DNA of 64,000 nt from Pterobdella sp. o SKG-2022 (Eukaryota > Annelida > Clitellata > Hirudinida > Piscicolidae), in the NCBI GenBank assembly GCA_964035795.1, contig OZ038323.1, forward strand, positions 5,325,561 through 5,389,560. The letters are read 5' to 3'. This document shows positions 56,392 through 64,000 of this stretch, in pieces. How positions within the stretch are numbered: position 1 is the stretch's first letter; the number at the start of each line of letters is the position of its first letter. A program made the position numbers and the translations under genes. The notes beneath the pieces were generated by a model. It did not search any database. It worked only from the letters and a program-made list of their open reading frames with translations, and was not told the DNA's origin.

Positions 56392-57119
56392 TTAAAATAA
56401 TTTAGAATAAAAAAAATAATAACAGGCTACACCAAGAACTATTTCCAACTTTAAAAAAAGTTTCCAACCACAACCAAATATTGGCAAGTACATCGAAACA
56501 TATGTAACCAACTGTTCTTCGCGAGTGACACTAGGTGAAAGGAAATCTGGTCTGATATTGGCTGTATTGCATCTGCTTGTTCTGCAAGCACAAACATACA
56601 CTTTTTCCAGATTCAGACACTTTACGTTGGCAGGGAGCCATTTTGAGCACGTTCTCACACATTCTGTGGATTTTAAAGGTCTGTCTTTATGTTCCAAGAA
56701 ACAAGTTAAATTAAAATTTAAGGGGGATAAGCGATGACGATAAAATTTCAAATAAAAATATTTTCATGAGCTCAAAACTGAGCACTATCATCATTTTCAA
56801 AAAATTACATTTAATGAAAGTTTCAACTAAAATTCAGGATAACTCTTTCAAATGGACGCATGCATGATAAAGTAAATCAGCTTAAAGACAACACACTTCC
56901 ACTGATGAACTTGATGGTGAAGCACTCGGTCCCCACACAGGTCTGCATGGAAGGGTCGGACACGTTGAATGGATCGTTGCACGGAGCTACGTACTTAGCT
57001 GATCCTTCGCATTTGTAACACACCAGGCCATTCACCACATTCCCCAACATGATGATGGCTGGTATGTATAACTTTAAAGGGAAGTTTTCGACGATAAAGC
57101 TTTGTTTTTTGAGTTGCAT
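56392..57119 (-). CDS. Ly6/uPAR-superfamily (quiver-like) small cysteine-rich protein
   Basis: Exons 56897-57119 and 56392-56684 join in phase to 171 aa. A hydrophobic N-terminal stretch (LYIPAIIMLGNVVNGL) precedes VCYKCEG, CNDPFN, QTCVGTECFTIKFISG, TECVRTCSKW and the closing CACRTSRCN, the Cys order of three-finger proteins of the quiver/sleepless type. A C-terminal hydrophobic segment (LEIVLGVACYYFFY) could be a GPI-attachment signal. Such proteins are small membrane-anchored modulators, for example of channels or receptors; the target here is unknown. The long N-terminal lead before the signal (MQLKKQSFIVENFP) suggests that translation may begin at the second Met, MLGN, or on an unseen upstream exon. 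The acceptor choice (ATAAAG) is inferred from phase. Confidence 0.75.
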
Positions 57120-57425
57120 TTTTTAAATTGTTTACCAAAAAAATAAAAATGTTTTCAAAGTTTTTTTCAAATTTATTTCTAACGTTGATCATCAGCCAAA
57201 CTTTCGATTTTGTTTCTTTATAATTCAAAATATAGATTACGCAACAATTTCAGTCCATTTTATTTTTCAAAATATTCAATTTACATTCAATGAAAAATTG
57301 AAAACTCAATGGTTTGATGCAACTGTCATGTAATAAACAATTAAAATGCTTTCATAAGGTAGTGAGCTTATTGTATTTGTGAAACACTGATATTCAAAAT
57401 AAACTTCAGCAAAAACCTTCAAAAA

Positions 57426-59820
57426 CTAAGTATGAAAGTTGTTGGTGGATTTAAGAGCCTCTAGATTGTCGGCCATATTTTTCAATAAAAAATTGCATTT
57501 CTGGCGGTCGTCAAGAATGCTAAAAGACACCACCTTCAACACTAGAAGAAGTTTTCGATTTTTGAATGTTTCAGCCATAATCTTGTCTTGATATATTTTC
57601 CAGTCTTCTTCATCAATACTCTCACTTACCTCACTACCATCAGAACTATTAGGAGTTTCATTAGAAACACCATTAGAACTTGTAGGAGTATTAGTTAAAA
57701 CATCATCATAACTACTACAGGTGTTATCGGAAACATTATCAAAAAAAGCGTGAGTAGGTGTGTTGTCTTTTGATGACTCTACATTCAAATCATTTTCACT
57801 ATCAAAGTAATCTTCATCATCGTCACTGGCTTTATTATAATATGTAATGTCACCCGATGAAGTTCGCAATGAAATTGATTTTGTTAAAATATTTTCCATT
57901 ATGTACTCGCCAAGATTTTTATTAATTTCTGTCAAAAATGATAAAAAAGTAATAAAAATTTAAAAACCTGACTTAACCGATATAAAATTTGTTAAAAAAT
58001 GAATGTAAAAATGATTAAAAATAAGACCCACTGAAAAGGATTTCACCAGCTTGAAGAAATGAGCCTTCCTTCACAGTCTCGTTCTTCTTATTTATATCAT
58101 CTATATTGATGCCTATTACACATGCTTCTCCTGTCAATTTCATGTACTCTCTTGCCATGGCCTCAATATCAGACCAAAAGTTACTTTTAAAGCATTGTTT
58201 CACTTTTTCGTTTCTCAACATCACCGTCAGTTTGTCTGTGTTTAGTTTGCTGAACTTTCACATACTTAAGCTTGTGCATTATTATAATATTCGAATTTCA
58301 TTATTTTATTACAAACAATTTGAATAAAAAAATTGAAATTCGTAAAACTTGGAAACCACATTATATCGCAAAAAAATACAATGAAGAGATGCTTCTAACC
58401 TGAGGCATCACAAGTATCCAACATCATTCTGGCAGTGAAATTTAATGGGGTTTTACTATTATTACCAGAAATTGTATCTTCTGTACTAAATGAAATCTTT
58501 AAAGAGAACACTTGGTTGATTTCCACAACCAAGATAAGTGTTTGCTCATTTACTATTGTACCATTAGCAAATGTGTGGAGTTTTTCTATGAGGGTGACTA
58601 CAAAATCATTGTTCTCATATGCATCCAACATAGGAGCAAAACCATTGACTCTTTGTTTGAATAGTTCTAATGTCTTATCTCTATGTTTTAGATACTTTTC
58701 TATTAATATCTCTTTTTGTGCCAACTTGACTTGGGAGCTAATGGGAGATAATGCACTATCAATTGAATAAGTGAATGGCTCATTTTTTTTTTCAGCAGCA
58801 TCTTGTTCATTAAGACATAGTTTATTAAATTTACTTTCAAGTATTTTTAATTTTTTATCAGAACTTCCATTATAGGAATCAAAACCAAAATAAACCAAGT
58901 TATCTAGTACTCCTTTTTTCACTGATTCTGAGCTCACCAAAACTATATCAGTTGTTTTGGTGAAACTATAGACAGCATTTGATTTAATGTTGTTTGGAAT
59001 GGATGAAGGATCTAATACTAGATTTTCTATTAAGTACACCTCACCAACTTTCATCAAGTTTTGTAACCACAGATATCTATTTAGTGAACATTTTATAAAT
59101 ATTAAAGTTTTGTCACCTTCATCAATACTTTCTTCTTCATAATGGCAAAATGTCATGAAAAATATTTGGTTTATCTTAGAAATTTTATTATCGAAAAATA
59201 TATTTGAAATCCAGGTAAGTTTGCCAATTAAATTTATTACACATTTAACTTTACTTTTTGGTTCTTTGAATTGGGAAGATAGATTTTTTGATAAAATCAA
59301 AGCATTTTCAGGATTCACTAAAAGATATTCATTGAAACCGAATAAAATGTTTTTTTGGTACTTAGAGAGCTTTTTTGATGTATCAAAGTGAAAATCATAG
59401 TTTTTGATTCTGTAGCTTGTTGTATTATCAACATCATCAGTGAAACTTACTGCCTTTTCTAATGCAAATTCATGTAATTCTAAGTAATTTTGATCATCTC
59501 CGTAAGTGCAAAGTTTCCATTGAAAAACAATAATATCCTGATCAATAAGGTGAAGATTCCTATCATCATACTGCAAATAACACGCAATCTTGCCTGTAAC
59601 ATCCTCGAAAACTAAATGACAATTTTTATTGTTTTTAGAAAAACAGAACGGTATGATTTTTCCTTTTAGGAACATTTTATCTGAAGATTAATTAAATATA
59701 TTTAAAAATTATTCGCCTAAATAGCAAACAAAACGTAAAAAAACCTTTAGTAGATTTCCCTAAAGCATTGTTTGTTAATAACTGGGTAAGAGAATAAAAA
59801 GTAATACTTTTTGAGAACAT
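57426..59820 (-). CDS. Unrecognised protein, four exons, 687 aa; possible OB-fold
   Basis: Exons 59745-59820, 58400-59680, 58032-58235, 57426-57928 join in phase with GT-AG sites. I do not recognise the family. The N-terminal region (LKGKIIPFCFSKNNKNCHLV, then GKIACYLQYDD) and a later FTARMMLDTCDAS segment followed by LRNEKVKQCF resemble the strand pattern of nucleic-acid-binding OB-folds, as in RPA-like, CTC1 or MEIOB proteins, but this is only an impression. The middle is Lys/Asn/Leu-rich. The last exon has an acidic, Ser/Asp/Asn-rich stretch (DDDEDYFDSENDLN; repeated NTPT/NETPNSS) and a Leu/Lys C-terminus. No signal peptide or TM segment is seen, so a nuclear or cytosolic protein is likely. 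The first exon (MFSKSITFYSLTQLLTNNAL) rests on phase and splice sites only. Confidence 0.7.
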
Positions 59821-61512
59821 AGCAAAAATTAAATCTCAAATCCAGGCGCCTTTAAAATCAATAAAAAGAAACTTAAATCTTCTAAAAGTAACTTTGAATA
59901 GGTAAATTTATTTGAAGCGTTTTATAATATGGCTAAAAATGCTTTTTGAAACAAACTGTTCCAAAAAAAAATTTTTAATTTACCAAAAAAAAATAAATTT
60001 GAAAAAAAAAATTGAAAAAAAGAGTTTAGTGTAGAAGTTGGAAGACGGGAAAAAAAGTATCAAACTAAATATCTTTTTCCAACTTATAACTTGTTGCATG
60101 AATATTGACAAGAAATAGTTGTTTAAAGTAGAAGAAGAGAGAAGTAAAAGCATTAGTAACCTGAGAGTTGATTTCAAATGTTCGAATGAAACGAGAAAAA
60201 TAAAAATTACAACAAATGAATCAAAAAAGTCTCAAATGAAACTCTGAATAATACCGAAAAAATGGAAAAGGCAAAAAAGAAGTTTCAGAAAAAGCAGACG
60301 TAGATTTGTTAAAAATTTTAGAAGTTTAGCAAAAAGAAGATGAGCACAAACGACCAAAATAAATGTAATGTAAATGGTGCATTTTATGCATCTTTAAGAG
60401 GTTCTCTTCTATGAACTGTTTAAAGAAACGAGTTTTTAGGTTTTCAAGATATATAGAATAAAGAGAAGATTTGAGGTTTTTAGAAAGAAAAGTCGAGAAA
60501 AATAGATCAAAAAACGAAAAAGTTGTTTTAGCACAGGAATGAGAGAGATATAATGAAGAGCTGAAAGCGCGAAAAAGATCTTAGGCCAGCACGTCCAGGA
60601 GGTAAGAAGAGCTTCATAAAAATAGAAAAGTGAATAAAAGTAAGAGATTTTATATATAAGAAAACAGATTTGGAAGGAAGAGCGAAAATGAAAAAATAGT
60701 GGAGATCAATGAAAATATAGGTTCAATATGCAGAATTAATAGAAAATTTTTAAGTGTGAGGAAGATAACGAAACGTTCGATAGAAGATGAAAAAACTTAC
60801 CGAAAGCACAAGTTGATAAACATTCTTAGTAACGCTTAAAAAAGAAGTTTCAACATTGGCTTTTTATGGAAGATGAACTGGTTTTTAAAAATAAGTTATT
60901 AGCATTCAAAAAAAAAGTTACTGAAGATAAACAGATATCACAAAAAGTTTGAAAAAAGGCGAGATGATCAGTTAAGAGAAGGCTTTATAAATACGATGTT
61001 AGTAGGTATGAAAGACTCAAAAAACAGCAAAAGTTTCGATATAGTTGAAAAATAAAAAAATGTGAAAAATATTGGTTTTTGAACAAATTCATTACACAAA
61101 AATACAGCATAGTCATACATTTTACCAAGAAGGAAAATATTTGAAAATGTATAAAAAAGTATAGAACTAAACTATTAAACCAACTGAAATGAAGTATGAA
61201 TAAATTTGGGAATTTGCTGATTTGCAAAAATAAAGGTTAGAAGTGTGAAAATAAGAAGAATAGAATGAGAAAAAAATTCATTTAGTATAAAATTAAAAAA
61301 AAAATTGTTTAGATATAAATAAATGAAATTTTCTTTAAAACCTCCCAAAAAATGTATTATTTGACAAAAATCGCTAAAATTTATGGAACTTGCACATCAC
61401 AATATTTTAACGCTTTTCTTGTTTGAGTGTCTTCTTTAAAATATTTTCTATGTCTACGTTTTTGATGTTTTTAATTTTATAATTTCAATTATTAATTTTA
61501 TTTATTATAAAA
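59821..61512. other. Divergent intergenic region, purine-rich
   Basis: Between the unrecognised minus-strand gene and bestrophin. The plus strand is A/G-rich from about 60200 to 61300. No coding exon, repeat family member or RNA gene was recognised; promoters of both neighbours may lie at its ends. Confidence 0.5.
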
Positions 61513-63706
61513 ATGACTGTTCCATATAATTCATATATCCATACGGTCACATTTGGAGGGTTTTTCAATCTTCTACTCAAGTTAGTCAATGTTAAAAAAA
61601 TTTTTGTTATGAGATAGTTTTTTGATTTATATTTTCATTTATATTTCAAACTAGAATATTCAATAAATTAAGAAAAAAATTTATAAAGATGGAGAGGAAG
61701 TGTTTATAAACTGATATGGAGAACAACAATTTTGTTTGGTCTAATTTACACCCTCATCGCAGTCATCTACCATTTCGCTCTAACCAAGAACCAGAAAATG
61801 TGCTTACAATTTTTAATATTACTTTTTTTCATTACTTCAATTCATCGAATATTTTTCAAAACTAATTTATTTTTTAATATCTCAATAATTTTTAATATAC
61901 TATTGAAAACATTTTTTTTTCATAGTATATTTGAAGAAGCGTTTGACTACTGCAATACCTTTCAAGAATATATTCCAGTTTCTTTCGTGTTGGGTTTCTA
62001 TGTGAGCAGTGTTGTTTCCCGATGGTGGGATCAATTTGGTAATATTCCACAGCCCACCAAATTAGCTTTTCTAGTTACTGCCCATATAAGAGGATTCACA
62101 GAGAAAGACAGAATCATCCGTAGAACTATTATGAGGTCGGATCAACATTACAATAAAATCATATTTTTTCTGCATTCTATGGTTTTTAGTTTTTCGAATG
62201 TATATTTTACGAATAATTTTGAAATTACAAATGGATGAACTTCGATACAGATATGTTGGTGTGGGTTACATATTAACATTCACTGGCGTGAGCGGTCCTG
62301 TAAAGAAGCGCTTTCCCACTTACAGGCATATGATCAAAGCCGGTTAGAAACTTTATATTTTTAAAAAATTCATTTTATGAAAATTATTTTCACCTAAAAG
62401 GTTTTTTGAACAAAAGCGAGCAAGCAGTTTTAGAAACAATTACTTCACAAAATAACAAGTATGTTACATAATTGATGTTCCATTAGCATGAAACAATTCC
62501 GATTTTTAAAATATGACATTCATTGGATATTTTAAGGATACAAATGCGCTTGAAGGAGCTAATATTATGAAACACTGCAGATACTACATCCCGTTTGTGT
62601 GGGCGAGTTCGTTATTGGTGCAGGCGAGGAAAGATGGCCTTATCCGCGATGACTATGCATTCCATGCCGTCCTTGCTGTCTGCATTCTCTTTTTTACAAT
62701 GTTTTATAGCTTCAATATGCTTTATTTCCATTAATGATGTCTTCATGCAGTTTAATTGGCATTATTAGATGTTTTAGGATATCAAAATGAATGAAAAACT
62801 TTAAAAAAGAGAATTACCTATGCAGGAATTAGATCGAGTGAGAGGAAAGTGCCACAATATTCTGCTGTATGATTGGGTGAACATACCTCTTGTGTACACC
62901 CAAGTGAGACCATCCGTTTTTGTAGTTCTTTAACTTTTAGCGTATTTCTTCTTAGCTCGATGGAAGGACCAATTTTTTAGTAGCTGAGAAATTAAATTGA
63001 GTTTTGTTAGAAGATTTCATAGTTTTTTATAGGAAAAAAACCATTTTCTTGCAGGTAGCAACCTTAGCCGTCTATATCTTTTTCTTCTCGTGCCTCATCA
63101 GCAGACAACACATCCCTTATTACACTGCATCTGGTTCTTATTTAACAAACATTATGGTATCCAATAACTATTTTACATTGATACATCTCAGGAAAACCGA
63201 CCAACCAGGGAGAGATGGTATTCCCTATATTCACCTTACTACAATTTCTTTTCTACATGGGTTGGCTCAAAGTAGGTTTATATCGGTATTTTTCGAACTT
63301 TTGTTGCTATGTAGTTTTATGTTGGAAATCATTCAATAAACGTTGATACGTTAATTGCGAAAGAATTAAATTGTTAGTAAATAAACCACAGGTAGCAGAA
63401 GAGCTGATCAACCCTTTTGGAGAGGATGACGACGATTTTGAAATCAACCCAATTATCGATAAAAACTTCAGGGTGCTTGATAATTAATTCATCATCAATC
63501 TGAAGGCACCAATGCACCTCCATTTAAACCATCATCAGGTCACTTACTTGATTGTAGATGAGCTGCATGACGAATGTCCGACACTGGTGAAGGATCAGTT
63601 CTGGGACCAGTCTGAGGTGCAAATGCCCTACACTCAAGCCTCCCTGCCTTTCTACAAACCTCCCGCTAATCCGGACACAATGGAAAAGTTGAACGCCTTT
63701 TTTTAA
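61513..63706 (+). CDS. Bestrophin, calcium-activated chloride channel
   Basis: Eleven exons keep phase: 61513-61580, 61689-61799, 61926-62135, 62251-62342, 62401-62458, 62581-62677, 62826-62903, 63055-63133, 63192-63271, 63392-63472, 63539-63706; 373 aa. The family core is nearly complete: MTV..Y start, [18 protein letters not shown], the pore-neck [11 protein letters not shown] (Ile, Phe, Phe positions conserved), [86 protein letters not shown] with the acidic Ca2+ clasp. Bestrophins are pentameric plasma-membrane channels opened by cytosolic calcium. The protein stops soon after the core (ends MEKLNAFF) and lacks the long variable C-terminal tail of many animal bestrophins. Confidence 0.95.
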
Positions 63707-64000
63707 AAAAATTACCGTTTTGTATATTTTATGGAGAGAAAGGGTTGAAACTAGCATAATTTAATGATTATTTATGACTAAAGATTCAAAGGATACATTT
63801 TAGCGATGTTTTTATATACTAAAAAATAATTTTTCAGAATCAATGAATCAAATGAAAAACCAAAAGAAGAAACAAAATAACATAAAATCTTATTTATTCA
63901 CAAAAGACATTAGTTGACTATACAAATATATATACAAAAACATTAGTTAAATATATTTACAATTTTTCTATTAGAGAATATTATGTTTTTTTATTGTTTT
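63707..64000. other. Sequence downstream of bestrophin
   Basis: AT-rich 3' flank, probably the bestrophin 3' UTR. Nothing else was recognised before the window ends. Confidence 0.4.

Overview
The window is nuclear DNA of an animal. It is AT-rich, genes are split by many short GT-AG introns, and the families are metazoan: Discs large, TMEM132, bestrophin, ULK3, LC8 dynein light chain, SUEL lectins, UDP-glycosyltransferases. It also holds tRNA-derived SINEs, three non-LTR retrotransposon copies and foldback elements. An invertebrate fits best; I cannot name the lineage. Most gene models below were rebuilt exon by exon, checking splice-site dinucleotides and reading phase at every junction. They are predictions without transcripts.

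Layout: (1) 0.2-5 kb, plus strand: two tandem paralogous type I membrane proteins (SUEL lectin + CUB-like + small Cys domain + TM). (2) 5.5-6.9 kb, minus: a UGT pseudogene. (3) 6.9-11.3 kb: gene-free, AT-rich, full of trinucleotide tracts. (4) 11.3-28.8 kb, minus: a Discs large (DLG) gene with 29 coding exons, whose introns carry an R2/NeSL-type LINE, an RTE-like LINE fragment, a D-arm-less tRNA-Ser copy and several repeats. (5) 30.1-37.5 kb, plus: TMEM132. (6) 38.7-39.4 kb, minus: an LC8-type dynein light chain. (7) 39.8-48.3 kb, minus: two nearly identical UGT genes separated by a degraded LINE. (8) 49.9-55.4 kb, minus: a ULK3-like kinase with two MIT domains. (9) 56.4-57.1 kb, minus: a Ly6/quiver-like small Cys protein. 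(10) 57.4-59.8 kb, minus: a four-exon gene of 687 codons that I do not recognise. (11) 61.5-63.7 kb, plus: a complete bestrophin.

No operon-like logic links the genes. Local structure comes from tandem duplication (SUEL pair; UGT pair plus pseudogene) and repeat insertion. No clearly new multi-gene system was found. The best leads are the 29-bp tandem repeat that multiplies a DLG splice donor, the duplicated lectin exon, the foldback families, the unrecognised gene, and amino-acid differences between the UGT copies clustered in the N-terminal half.
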